Part shown: one piece after another, positions 50,564-59,217 of the stretch | Position numbering within the stretch: the stretch's first letter is position 1 | Layout: the number at the start of each line of letters is the position of its first letter | Assembly (NCBI RefSeq): GCF_030676415.1 | Contig: NZ_JAUUTW010000016.1 | Coordinates: forward strand, 1-64,000 | Length of the DNA stretch: 64,000 bases | From: Peribacillus frigoritolerans | GTDB lineage: Bacteria; Bacillota; Bacilli; Bacillales; DSM-1321 | Direction: 5' to 3' | Notes under the pieces: model-generated | What the model was told of the DNA's origin: nothing | The model's database searches: none | Seen by the model: only the letters and a program-made list of their open reading frames with translations | Program-made: the position numbers and the translations under genes

Positions 50564-52480
50564 TTAAATGGTCTTCAGCAGCAATTTTTTTAACAGCGGT
50601 GTAAATTGCTCTGGCAATTCAGCTACACTCGGAATCATTAGGCGTTCTTTGCCATAGATGTTTTTCATCGTCATCTCTTCACTTTCATCGATGCCTCCAT
50701 CCGCTAAAAACAAGCCGATGACTTCGATGCCTTTTTTTCTGGCTTCCGAAACAGCAAGGTGTGTATCGACAATGCCATTTTGATCATAATCGCTTGCTGC
50801 CGGCTCACCATCGGAAAACACGAGCAAGAAACGGTTCTTTTCCCGTCTTTTTTCCAATTCTATTGCGGCAACCCTGATACTATATCCGTCCCGGTTGTCT
50901 TCCTCTGGTTCAAGCTGCATGATTTTAGCTCCTGAGTTTAGATAAAGAGAATCGGAATGAGACTGGATTACATGGAAGTAGTTCGGCTGATATCCTTCTC
51001 TCACTTCATTTGCATCTTCCCAAAATCCAATGATCGAGTGGGGGATCCTTAATTTTTTCAGTACTTCATGAAACAGGACGACCCCTCGTTTCGTTTCATC
51101 CATTTTGTTATGCATGGAAGCCGAGCAATCGATAAGCAATGTGAATACGGCATCCATTTCTTTTGAATCCTGGTTCTTTTTATAAAAAACCCTTGGATTT
51201 TCTTCAAATACAAGCGGAAGTAATTTCTTCGATAAACGGCCAAAAGCCAAATCTTTTCTTGGTGCGTTCTTTTTATTTTCCAGCGTCTTTTCAATTGTAC
51301 TGGAGAGTTTTCTCTTGAACGGTTCGATATCCGCAACAAACTCACGGTAGCGTTTCTCTTCTGTAAGTGTTGGTATTTTCGCTTCCTTGATTACTTGGAC
51401 GACGTCTTTGTTTTCTTCACCAAATGGATGTTCACCACTTTTGCCCATATTGGTTTGTTTCTTCTCCAGTGTTTCCTGCTGATTGTATTCCTTTTGTTGA
51501 CTTTCCCCTGATGAACCCTGGATCGAAGCCAGTGCTTGGTCGGCATCTTCCGCTTCCCGTGCACCTCCGCCCATCAGACTTGTTTTCGTTCCCTGCTCCA
51601 ATTCAAATTGAAGAAAAGTTGAATTACTCTCGCCGTTCTTATTCTCCCGGTGCCAAGTCGAGAATTTTTCATCAATGAACTCACTTTTTTCTTCGTCTGC
51701 ATCTTCCGTATCATCGTTCAACAGTTCATCATTTCTAGTCAGTTCATCAAATAAGGTATTTCCCTTATACTTTTCCACATTTGCAATGGGGAAGATGAAA
51801 TATTCATTCATCGTATCCTCGTATCCATCGTTCACACGGAAAACGATTTGCTCGCAAATCCTCGTGATATCACTGGTTTTAGTGGCTTCAAAGACAGAAT
51901 GGATGAATGGTTTGAGTTTCTCCAGTTCTTCCAGCTGCCTTACATTGGCTCTTGGAAAAATCGGATCCGGCCTGTCAGATTGAAGCAGTAAATATATGAG
52001 GCAGTATAATTCATCCAGTGCAAAACTTCTTGTGACATTCGTCGCCAATTGGCTTTCGAAATATTGTTTAAGGTAAGCCCCCCTTACCGAAAACCATTTT
52101 TTTGTGCCTGGCCTTTCTTTCTTCACCAACTCTTCCAATCGCAAGTCTTCCAGTAAAGCGAATAATTGGGCTGCAAACTTCGGAAGCGTACTTTCCCAGA
52201 TGATGTCCTGGTACTCCTTCATGCTCTGGATTGTTGAATGATGCAGCGTACCTATCGTCCTAAGGAGCACATCCGTTTTCAGTCCCGCTTCCTTCACTTC
52301 CTTATTTCCATTTTCCCAAAAATGGCTGGCTGTGACCTTATTCTCGATCAGATCAATGAAGGAGCCATAATTGTATTCGAATTCCAGCTCAGGAATGCCG
52401 GATAACACAGTCGACAGATCCTGAAGCTGTAAAAAAAGAGCCGTATCTATTATTGAATCATTGAACCGGATATACTTCAT
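50564..52480 (-). CDS. VWA-domain protein, NorD/CobT-like
   Basis: A 638-residue cytosolic protein. The N-terminal half is helical; an acidic linker (NDDTEDADEEKSEF) lies near 265; the C-terminal VWA domain (from about 440) has the MIDAS motif TLLIDCSASMHNK, the Thr position in the following helix and LLVFSDGEPAASDYD. It sits 15 bp after an AAA+ MoxR ATPase. Such pairs (NorQ/NorD, CbbQ/CbbO) insert metals or remodel enzymes. The client is not identified here. Confidence 0.82.
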   Translation of the reverse strand: MKYIRFNDSIIDTALFLQLQDLSTVLSGIPELEFEYNYGSFIDLIENKVTASHFWENGNKEVKEAGLKTDVLLRTIGTLHHSTIQSMKEYQDIIWESTLPKFAAQLFALLEDLRLEELVKKERPGTKKWFSVRGAYLKQYFESQLATNVTRSFALDELYCLIYLLLQSDRPDPIFPRANVRQLEELEKLKPFIHSVFEATKTSDITRICEQIVFRVNDGYEDTMNEYFIFPIANVEKYKGNTLFDELTRNDELLNDDTEDADEEKSEFIDEKFSTWHRENKNGESNSTFLQFELEQGTKTSLMGGGAREAEDADQALASIQGSSGESQQKEYNQQETLEKKQTNMGKSGEHPFGEENKDVVQVIKEAKIPTLTEEKRYREFVADIEPFKRKLSSTIEKTLENKKNAPRKDLAFGRLSKKLLPLVFEENPRVFYKKNQDSKEMDAVFTLLIDCSASMHNKMDETKRGVVLFHEVLKKLRIPHSIIGFWEDANEVREGYQPNYFHVIQSHSDSLYLNSGAKIMQLEPEEDNRDGYSIRVAAIELEKRREKNRFLLVFSDGEPAASDYDQNGIVDTHLAVSEARKKGIEVIGLFLADGGIDESEEMTMKNIYGKERLMIPSVAELPEQFTPLLKKLLLKTI

Positions 52481-52495
52481 GAGGCATTCTCCTAG

Positions 52496-53362
52496 TTAGA
52501 ATAATGTGTCAGCCAAGTTCTTTACAAACTCACGCTCCCGTTCCTCGTCCAACTTATCCACAATGGAACGAAGAATCGCCCGTTTCGGCGGGATCAACAC
52601 ACTCAGATCGCAAGCATCAAGCAAAGCCCTGATCGATGCCGCATCTTCAGCCACCTTCCCTTGATTCACGGCATTTATCAAATCACTCGACAGTTTAACG
52701 AACAATTCAATACTTCTTGGGTCCTTCAACTTTGTATTGGTTTCTATCAATTGCTTTAACTGCTCCCCTTCGATATAAGGAACTTCAATTACGACAAACC
52801 TATTTTTTAGCGCTTCATTCAGCGGCACTGTACCTACATACCCTTCGTTGATTGCAGCAATCACATTAAAGCCCTCTTTTGCCGTTATGACTTCATTCGT
52901 GAACGGATTCGTTATCGTCCTTCTGTAATCAAGCACACCATTGATAAGCGGCAGAGTTTCCGGTTTTGCCATGTTGATTTCATCTATATATAGGAAGTGA
53001 CCGTGATTCATCGAATTTGTCACTGGTCCAGGTACGAATTCTATCACTTGTTTTTCCTCTTTGTAAGCCAACGTCTTGAAGCCCAATAAGCTTTCGGCAT
53101 CCAAGTCGACTGAGCAATTGACACTGAACATCGGCTGGTTGAATAAATTCGATAATGTCTCGGCAAACTTTGTCTTCCCAGCCCCTGTCGGACCCTTCAA
53201 AAGGATATTCTTCCCCATGCTTAAGGCCGTGATGGCATCCACCATCAACTCCATCTCGGGAGGCAGATATCCGCCGCTCCTTATCAATTCCTCAAATTGA
53301 GCAGGATTCTTTTTGCTTGCTTGTAATATATTTGCGATTTCTATTGGTAATCGATTGATCAT
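52496..53362 (-). CDS. MoxR-family AAA+ ATPase
   Basis: A 288-residue AAA+ protein: Walker A LLKGPTGAGKTKFAE, Walker B HFLYIDEINMAKPE, sensor 1 FNVIAAINEG, arginine finger in LKNRFVVIEVP and a C-terminal lid. It is the CbbQ/NorQ-like group. ATG 53362 is chosen (AGGG just upstream); the open frame extends to 53416 without a better start. First gene of the pair with the VWA protein. Confidence 0.87.
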   Translation of the reverse strand: MINRLPIEIANILQASKKNPAQFEELIRSGGYLPPEMELMVDAITALSMGKNILLKGPTGAGKTKFAETLSNLFNQPMFSVNCSVDLDAESLLGFKTLAYKEEKQVIEFVPGPVTNSMNHGHFLYIDEINMAKPETLPLINGVLDYRRTITNPFTNEVITAKEGFNVIAAINEGYVGTVPLNEALKNRFVVIEVPYIEGEQLKQLIETNTKLKDPRSIELFVKLSSDLINAVNQGKVAEDAASIRALLDACDLSVLIPPKRAILRSIVDKLDEEREREFVKNLADTLF

Positions 53363-53428
53363 TGTGTCCCTACACCCCTTTCTGAACATTTTAAAGCTCT
53401 TTCCCATTAAAAACAAACACTAAGAAAA

Positions 53429-53815
53429 GGAGCTGTCATCAAGACAGCTCCCAGACTTTAGATAAACTCGAAGTAAAGCGAGTTTGCCCTGCAATTTTTC
53501 ATTTCAGAAATCCGCTCCCTTTCTGCCGACTGTCTGCCAAGCCTCATCAAAGCAAGCGCCTATGGGGTCTCGGCTAGCCAGTTATTCGACAGGAGTATCG
53601 CAAATTTTCTCAATCCAGTGAGGGTTATAAAATAATTAAAAAACCAAAGTGTAACCTTGTCTTAATCAAGGTTCGTGATGAAACCAGACTACAGTTTTTT
53701 CTTAAAAAACAATCCAGTTGATTGGAACGGAGGTACGAGACTCCTGCGGAAAAAGCGCGTACAAGGGAGACCCCACAGGCCCTCGTAAAGCGAGTGCCTG
53801 GATGGAAATCAACGG
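53429..53815. repeat. Compound repeat insertion (B6 plus A7)
   Basis: Begins with hairpin GGAGCTGTC-ATCAA-GACAGCTCC (53429-53451), then CAGACTTTAGATAAACTCG, a B core (53500-53622), CCTTGTCTTAATCAAGGTTC, CTACAGTTTTTTC and a shortened A core (53713-53810). Same B-then-A plan as at 41.5 kb. The right hairpin copy is not seen; the insert ends close to the brnQ stop. Confidence 0.82.
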
Positions 53816-53831
53816 AAGTTTCTGATGACCC

Positions 53832-55163
53832 TTAATAAGCTTCCTTAGGGTCGCCTTTCAATAGGTATATCATATACCCCAATACACCGCCGATGATGGC
53901 AGGAATCACCCATCCTACCCCTACACTATATAGTGGAAGATATTGAGTTAATAGATCCGAAACAGCTTCCATTTTAATGCCTGATGCCACTATTCCATCC
54001 ATAATGCTGATGATGGCCGTTAATAATAAGCTTCCTAAATATACCTCCGATTTCCCTTTGAAAAGGGAATGGAAGAACGTAAGAATGATCAAAACGATCG
54101 CCACGGGATAAAGCGCCGTTAACACAGGCACTGTAATGGAAATGAGCTTGGTCAAACCTACATTGGCAACAGCCGCACTAAAAACAGAGAAGATGACGAC
54201 ATATGATTTATACGATACAGCAGGCAGTATTTTGTTGAAATACGTAGCACAAGCCGTTATCAAACCGATGCTTGTCGTCAGGCATGCAGCGATCACAATC
54301 AATCCTAACAAAACGGCACCAGCCGGTCCGAAAAAATGATTCGAGGCTTGAGCCAAAACGTCTCCGCCATTACCCAGTTGACCGAGTTTTTCCACACTTG
54401 TTGCCCCGACATAAGTTATGGACGCATAAACGATCACCAACAAAGTGGCAGCAATTAAGCCGGCTTTCAAACAGAAGCCTAACACTTCTTTTCTTGATGT
54501 TATCCCCTTATCTTTGATCGCATTGATGACAATGATCCCAAATGCAAATGCGGCCAGCGTATCCATGGTCAAATATCCTTCTTTAAATCCTTTGAAGAAA
54601 GAATTATCTGAATAATCTGCCGATGGTGACTGGATTTCACCCATTGGGTTAATAATTGCGACCACAATGAGAATCCCGATGAAAATCAATAATAACGGTG
54701 TTAATATTTTTCCGACGATATCCAGCATTTTTGATGGATTGAGGGATAATAAACAGGCAATTCCAAAGTATATGATTGTGAATACCAGCAATGGTAAAAA
54801 ACCGACATCATTAGAAAGGAAAGGTTTAATCCCTATTTCGTAAGATACACTCCCCGTTCTGGGAAGCGCAAAAAGCGGTCCCAAAGATAAATAAAGAACG
54901 ACAGTGAAAATGATGCCGAATAACGGGTGCGCCCTGCTTGCAAGCGATTGGACATCATTTTTTCCTGAAAAACCAAATGCCAATATTGTAATGAATGGCA
55001 ATCCAACCCCAGTAATGATGAAACCTAAACTGGCCGACCATAAATTGGTCCCCGCGGATTGACCGAGCATGGCGGGGAAAATTAAGTTTCCTGCACCAAA
55101 AAATAAAGCAAAAAGCATTAATCCTGTTACAATGATAAAAGATAGCGGTGCTTTCTGTGACAT
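53832..55163 (-). CDS. brnQ: Branched-chain amino acid transporter BrnQ
   Basis: A 443-residue, 12-helix LIVCS-family carrier. ALFFGAGNLIFPAMLGQ at the N-terminus (residues 16-32) is the BrnQ signature; GPLFALPRTGSVSYEIG and LDTLAAFAFGIIVINAI-like segments follow. It imports Leu/Ile/Val with Na+ or H+. ATG 55163 follows GGAGGGCTATTAT; ATG 55178 lies at that ribosome site and is rejected. Confidence 0.94.
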   Translation of the reverse strand: MSQKAPLSFIIVTGLMLFALFFGAGNLIFPAMLGQSAGTNLWSASLGFIITGVGLPFITILAFGFSGKNDVQSLASRAHPLFGIIFTVVLYLSLGPLFALPRTGSVSYEIGIKPFLSNDVGFLPLLVFTIIYFGIACLLSLNPSKMLDIVGKILTPLLLIFIGILIVVAIINPMGEIQSPSADYSDNSFFKGFKEGYLTMDTLAAFAFGIIVINAIKDKGITSRKEVLGFCLKAGLIAATLLVIVYASITYVGATSVEKLGQLGNGGDVLAQASNHFFGPAGAVLLGLIVIAACLTTSIGLITACATYFNKILPAVSYKSYVVIFSVFSAAVANVGLTKLISITVPVLTALYPVAIVLIILTFFHSLFKGKSEVYLGSLLLTAIISIMDGIVASGIKMEAVSDLLTQYLPLYSVGVGWVIPAIIGGVLGYMIYLLKGDPKEAY

Positions 55164-55525
55164 ATAATAGCCCTCCATTGATTTGATTATCTTAACGAAG
55201 AAAAGAGTTGTCCATCAACCGGTAAAAAAAGTGACATGTACTTCGAACTATTCTACCTATCTGTTAAAATGCACCTTCATGAAACTATGAATCATCCATG
55301 ACTCTCCTAACTATAAAATCCTGCGGAACGTTTGTCAAAGCTATTTCATTCATTATTCGGAAAAATCTTTCTTTTCTTACTTCTTTTCAAGAAACTGAAA
55401 GAGGCATTTAGATTCAACAGAAAAGTTGAGTAAAAAGTACTGCAATTTATTTTGCAGGAAAAATATTTTAATATTCTGAGATTTATTAAAACTATTTAAA
55501 AAAACAAGAAATTGGAGGAGTCATC
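55164..55525. other. Divergent intergenic region, brnQ and maa
   Basis: AT-rich; must hold both promoters. AATATTCTGAGATTT (around 55472) resembles a CodY box with three mismatches, too weak to call. No gene seen. Confidence 0.45.
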
Positions 55526-56092
55526 ATGAATACTGAAAGAGAAAAGATGGTGAGCGGGGAACTTTACATGGCCGCTGATCCGGAATTAATAAAAGATAGG
55601 GAAAATGCCAGAAAGTTGACCCGGTTATACAATCAGACAACGGAAAGCGAACGGGATGAACGAACTGCACTGCTGAAACAGCTTTTAGGTTCCACTGGAC
55701 TAAATGTATATATTGAACCAACTTTCCGTTGTGACTATGGATACAACATTTCTCTCGGGGAAAACTTTTATGCTAATTTCGATTGTGTCATTTTGGACGT
55801 TTGTGAAGTGAAGATTGGCAGGGACTGCATGTTGGCTCCTGGAGTGCATATCTATACAGCCACACATCCGCTGGATCCCTTTGAACGCAGTTCTGGAGTG
55901 GAATACGGAAAACCGGTTGCGATAGGGGATCATGTCTGGATTGGCGGAGGGGCCATCATCAATCCTGGCGTAACAATAGGAAGTCATTCCGTCGTAGCTT
56001 CAGGGGCCGTCGTAACAAAGGATGTTCCTGAAGGCGTTGTTGTCGGTGGAAACCCAGCGAAGGTCATCAAGCATATTGAAGGAATTAAATAA
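55526..56092 (+). CDS. maa: Maltose/galactoside O-acetyltransferase (Maa)
   Basis: A 188-residue left-handed beta-helix acetyltransferase. It begins [19 protein letters not shown], the Mac domain. [20 protein letters not shown] follows, then the catalytic-His region [15 protein letters not shown] and hexapeptide repeats ([33 protein letters not shown]). It acetylates sugars with acetyl-CoA. GGAGG precedes ATG 55526. Confidence 0.93.
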   Translation: MNTEREKMVSGELYMAADPELIKDRENARKLTRLYNQTTESERDERTALLKQLLGSTGLNVYIEPTFRCDYGYNISLGENFYANFDCVILDVCEVKIGRDCMLAPGVHIYTATHPLDPFERSSGVEYGKPVAIGDHVWIGGGAIINPGVTIGSHSVVASGAVVTKDVPEGVVVGGNPAKVIKHIEGIK

Positions 56093-56133
56093 GGCAGAGC
56101 TCACTCCCCGCGAGTGGCCCTGCCTCCTTTTTT
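56091..56133 (+). terminator. maa terminator
   Basis: GGCAGAGCTCACT and AGTGGCCCTGCC pair with small mismatches; CCTTTTTT follows. Confidence 0.78.
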
Positions 56134-56135
56134 CG

Positions 56136-56780
56136 TTAAATTTCCCTTAATGCTTCCGCGATTGCAGTATCACCAGAGATTAAATCAAATGAACGCTTGT
56201 AGGTATTTTCTTCAGTTAAAGAAGCAAGAATCGTTCGAGCCACATCTTCACGGGCAATCGAACCTCTTTCCAATTCTTCAGCGGCGGTCACCTTGCCCGT
56301 TCCCGGTTCATTAACCAACCCCCCAGGCCGAATGATGGTATAATTTAAATCGCTTTGTAACAATGCCCTATCCGCGTAGTGCTTGGCCACATAATACGGT
56401 TTGATGGCTTCATTCCAGTTTTCGCGATTATTGGCCTGGAAAGCACTCACCATGATGAAACGGTCGATTCCCAAGCTTTCTGCCGCTTCAATCGTTTTAA
56501 CAGCACCATCCAGATCAATCAACAGCGTTTGATCAGCACCCGTGCTTCCTCCGGATCCTGCTGTAAACACGATGGCATCACAGCCTTTTGCCGCATTCGC
56601 AATCTCATCCACTGATCCGGTTAAACTGACGACCGCAGATTCAATGCCATTTTTCTTCAAATGCATACTTTGCTCTTCTCTGCGAACCATCGCCCGTACA
56701 CTATGATCCCGGCTATCTTTTAATAAATCTATAAGCTGTTTACCGATCTGCCCATTTGCCCCAACTACGAATACTTTCAT
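56136..56780 (-). CDS. yhfK: NAD(P)-binding SDR-like protein YhfK
   Basis: A 214-residue atypical SDR. The nucleotide motif is VFVVGANGQIGKQL; CDAIVFTAGSGGSTGADQTLLIDLDGA and NWNEAIKPYYVAKHYADRAL (YxxxK-like) and TIIRPGGLVNEPGTGKV are as in YhfK. Probably NADP(H)-dependent; the substrate is unknown. Confidence 0.9.
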   Translation of the reverse strand: MKVFVVGANGQIGKQLIDLLKDSRDHSVRAMVRREEQSMHLKKNGIESAVVSLTGSVDEIANAAKGCDAIVFTAGSGGSTGADQTLLIDLDGAVKTIEAAESLGIDRFIMVSAFQANNRENWNEAIKPYYVAKHYADRALLQSDLNYTIIRPGGLVNEPGTGKVTAAEELERGSIAREDVARTILASLTEENTYKRSFDLISGDTAIAEALREI

Positions 56781-56886
56781 AAAGGTCAGCTCCCATAATG
56801 GTTAGTTTGGTTTTCATTCAAATTATTTCATGGACTCAGAACATTATCAAACAATCAGCCCGTCGATTCATCTTTAACATTGGAAA

Positions 56887-56938
56887 AAGTTTGGCAACCA
56901 AACTTATATATTTTATAATAAGAACAATACGTGTTCTT
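56887..56938 (+). promoter_or_regulatory. Promoter with two inverted repeats before the small-ORF/CD3324 operon
   Basis: TTGGCA (56891-56896), 17 bp, TATAAT (56914-56919). AAGTTTGG-CAA-CCAAACTT (56887-56905), a perfect dyad, covers the -35 box. AAGAACA-ATACG-TGTTCTT (56920-56938), also perfect, covers the start point. Strong regulation by one or two repressors is likely. Confidence 0.75.
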
Positions 56939-56964
56939 CAGGGACACCAAGGGGAGGTGTAAAG

Positions 56965-57057
56965 ATGGCAATAAGAATGTTAATGCCACCTTCTGCAGCG
57001 TCTCATGCAAAGCCCAGTATTGGAGGCGATACTTTGCATGGGGTTGAATTAAGCTAA
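56965..57057 (+). CDS. Short ORF (30 aa) with strong ribosome site
   Basis: GGGGAGGTGTAAAG precedes ATG 56965. The product starts MAIRMLMPPSAASHAKPSIG and ends TLHGVELS. Its coding sequence holds CATGCAAAG (57004) and CTTTGCATG (57032), an inverted repeat that could fold in the mRNA. It could be a regulatory leader peptide or a small protein; no homologue is recognised. It is 83 bp before the CD3324-family gene and under the same operator-bearing promoter. Confidence 0.5.
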   Translation: MAIRMLMPPSAASHAKPSIGGDTLHGVELS

Positions 57058-57139
57058 ACTTAATCGCCCGCCTTATCATTTCTAATATTCGGCTTTGCAC
57101 CTTATTTCATTCTTAAAAAAGAATAAGGGGCTGGCAGAA

Positions 57140-57403
57140 ATGAAATATGTAAAAGCGACGGCCGTTTTGCCTGAAAAGCTGATCGTTGAAATCCAAAAGT
57201 ATGTGCAAGGTGAAACCATATATATCCCTAAACCTGAAAAGGCCCATCACAAATGGGGAACACGTTCGGGATCAAGGGAAATGATCGATGACCGAAATGC
57301 CTCTATAAAATATGCATTCAAAGAAGGGCATACCATCCATCAATTAGCCGAGGAGCATTTTCTCTCCGCGGAAACCATCAAGAAAATCGTTTATTCTAAA
57401 TAA
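57140..57403 (+). CDS. CD3324-family protein
   Basis: An 87-residue protein: KYVKATAVLPEKLIVEIQKYVQGETIYIPKP then HHKWGTRSGSREMIDDRNASIKYAFKEGHTIHQLAEEHFLSAETIKKIVYSK. The C-terminal half (IHQLAEEHFLSAETIKKIVY) is a helix-turn-helix of the CD3324 family, so it probably binds DNA; the function is not known. AAGGGGCTGG lies before ATG 57140. Confidence 0.8.
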   Translation: MKYVKATAVLPEKLIVEIQKYVQGETIYIPKPEKAHHKWGTRSGSREMIDDRNASIKYAFKEGHTIHQLAEEHFLSAETIKKIVYSK

Positions 57404-57416
57404 AATACTGCATGGT

Positions 57417-57442
57417 TAGCACTGATAATAATATCAGTGCTA
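57417..57442 (+). terminator. Hairpin after the CD3324 gene
   Basis: TAGCACTGAT-AATAAT-ATCAGTGCTA is a perfect dyad but lacks a T tract, so termination is uncertain. Confidence 0.4.
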
Positions 57443-57564
57443 TTCGTATGCCGAGTATGTTTCATAATTGTTTTCCCCCTTTTAAAGCAGGTTCGATTTC
57501 TGTAAAGTAAAAAGAAACGGTATCATGTGACAAGTATCGAGTAACAGAAACAGGAGTGAAGAAA

Positions 57565-58200
57565 ATGGAACCTTTTATCAGGAGCGAGCAGTATAACTTC
57601 ATAAAATCCCAAACACAGATTCTCATAAATGGACACGCGACTGCCAACGATAAGGATGTGATCAACACCCTGAAAACAGTCGCCAAAGAACGAGTATTAA
57701 GCTTATTCAGTGACTTGAACGAAGAGCAAAAACAACTGCTGGATCCAGTCGATACCATTAAAGATTCCGCACAAGCCGAAGTCTTTCTCTTACAAGTAAA
57801 GCCATTTGTGATCCCATTTAAAGAAGTAACCGAAAAAACGATAAAAAAACTATTTCCTAAAGCAAAGAAATTAAAAACTCCTTTGTTGGAAAACATCGAT
57901 TTGAGAGAGATTTCATACTTGGGATGGGATGATGTCGGATCTGGAAAGAAATTCATCATCGCACCCCATCATAATAAACTCACCGGATTGCATGGAACCA
58001 TTAAACCTGCCAACAAAAAAGGGATCTGTGCCATATGCAGCCGCTTTGAAGAAGTAGGGATGTTTATGTCTGAAACAAAAGGAACCGTCCAAGGGACATT
58101 CATTAAAAAAGGGAATTATATTTGTCTGGACAGTATGAAATGCAACCAGAACATAACCACTTTGGATAAAATGACCGACCTAATCGAGCGGCTGAAATAA
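57565..58200 (+). CDS. EF-G-binding protein, FusB/FusC family
   Basis: A 211-residue protein with the two-domain FusB layout. The helical N-terminal domain starts MEPFIRSEQYNFIKSQTQIL. The C-terminal zinc domain has SYLGWDDVGSGKKFI, CAICSRFEEVGMF and a later CLDSMKCN, giving the four Cys ligands. Family members bind EF-G and free it from the ribosome, giving fusidic acid protection in staphylococci; environmental Bacilli carry intrinsic copies. ATG 57565 fits AGGAG; the GTG at 57556 overlaps it. Confidence 0.87.
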   Translation: MEPFIRSEQYNFIKSQTQILINGHATANDKDVINTLKTVAKERVLSLFSDLNEEQKQLLDPVDTIKDSAQAEVFLLQVKPFVIPFKEVTEKTIKKLFPKAKKLKTPLLENIDLREISYLGWDDVGSGKKFIIAPHHNKLTGLHGTIKPANKKGICAICSRFEEVGMFMSETKGTVQGTFIKKGNYICLDSMKCNQNITTLDKMTDLIERLK

Positions 58201-58207
58201 TACGGAA

Positions 58208-58246
58208 AAGCAATCCTTCAATGGCGAAGGATTGCTTTTTGTTTGT
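58208..58246 (+). terminator. Terminator of the FusB-like gene
   Basis: AAGCAATCCTTC-AATGGC-GAAGGATTGCTT followed by TTTGTTTG. Confidence 0.9.
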
Positions 58247-58341
58247 TAAGCACCGAAGCCGTCAGTTAAAAAACTCTCATTTTGTCCTGCTTATAGAATT
58301 CCAGTATAATTAAAGAGATACATGAAAGAAGGAATGATATA

Positions 58342-58911
58342 TTGAAAAGCAAAATGAAACAGTTGTTCAAAGACCAAAAGAGCGTTCATGTGCTGTATTC
58401 CTATAATGAAATGGAAAATTACATTAAACAAGTTTTGAATTTTATCCAAGATGGCATCGCGGCAGGAGATTATATCATTCTTATTGAAAATGACCGTATT
58501 TACCCCATTATTCATAAAGAACTGAGCACTCGGTTAACGAAAGATCCAATGGAGTTCATTCACTTTGTGAACAACTTCGATTTCTATTGCTCAAGCGGCA
58601 GTTATCATCCTCCTGCAATCGAAGAATACTTTAATAAAACGGTACAGCCCTATGTGGAAAATAAAATCTCTTTCCGATCATGGGCACATGTGGAATGGGC
58701 AACCATGGAAGAACCGCTGCATATCATAGAGGATTTTGAGAGAACAGTAGATGAAGCTGTAAATCTGCTGTCGTTTCCATTAATTTGTGCCTACAAAGGT
58801 GAGAGGATGCCAGAATACCTCAAAACCATATTGTCGGAAACACATCCTTATGTTCTAAAAGACGATGATATCATCATCTCGGAACAATACTTGCCATCTA
58901 GTTTGAAATAA
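58342..58911 (+). CDS. MEDS-domain protein
   Basis: A 189-residue soluble protein with a MEDS (DcmR-like sensory) domain: VHVLYSYNEMENYIKQVLNFIQDGI, GDYIILIENDRIYPIIHKEL and a C-terminal PLICAYKGERM. MEDS domains look like degenerate RecA/KaiC folds and often sense small hydrocarbon derivatives; here the domain stands alone. The start is TTG 58342 with AAGGAA eight bases upstream. Confidence 0.78.
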   Translation: MKSKMKQLFKDQKSVHVLYSYNEMENYIKQVLNFIQDGIAAGDYIILIENDRIYPIIHKELSTRLTKDPMEFIHFVNNFDFYCSSGSYHPPAIEEYFNKTVQPYVENKISFRSWAHVEWATMEEPLHIIEDFERTVDEAVNLLSFPLICAYKGERMPEYLKTILSETHPYVLKDDDIIISEQYLPSSLK

Positions 58912-58913
58912 TG

Positions 58914-58953
58914 AACAACACGCTTAGGAATTCTCCTAAGCGTGTTGTTTTCG
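58914..58953 (+). terminator. Terminator of the MEDS gene
   Basis: AACAACACGCTTAGGA-ATTC-TCCTAAGCGTGTTGTT with TTTC after it. Confidence 0.9.
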
Positions 58954-59008
58954 CCGTTGCATTATTGAATGATCATCATGAATCCCTCGTGTATTTATAC
59001 GGCATTAA

Positions 59009-59135
59009 TTAACCGGTTTTCACCTTGACCGTTTCCCCATTAACAGTCAGTAGGACAAAGCAGTCTTATGCATAATCCGAGATTAATTCCCGACACATCC
59101 CACACGGTCCAACCACTTTTATGATCCGAACCATT
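59009..59135 (-). pseudogene. Cytidine deaminase remnant
   Basis: Minus strand reads MVRIIKVVGPCGMCRELISD then YA, an in-frame TAA, DCFVLLTVNGETVKVKTG and a stop. PCGMCRE is the zinc-binding PCxxCR of cytidine deaminases. The N-terminal half with the catalytic HAE motif is missing and a nonsense codon lies inside. Confidence 0.82.
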
Positions 59136-59217
59136 CATTGGATAGGTTTTGATGCTAGCACCTCCTCTTGTAAACTATTTGATCACTGGAAGAACTTTAT
59201 TGTGAATTTTTAGTTAG

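Noticed and set aside
55472-55486. CodY-like box between brnQ and maa
   Set aside because: Three mismatches to AATTTTCWGAAAATT; expected by chance in AT-rich DNA.
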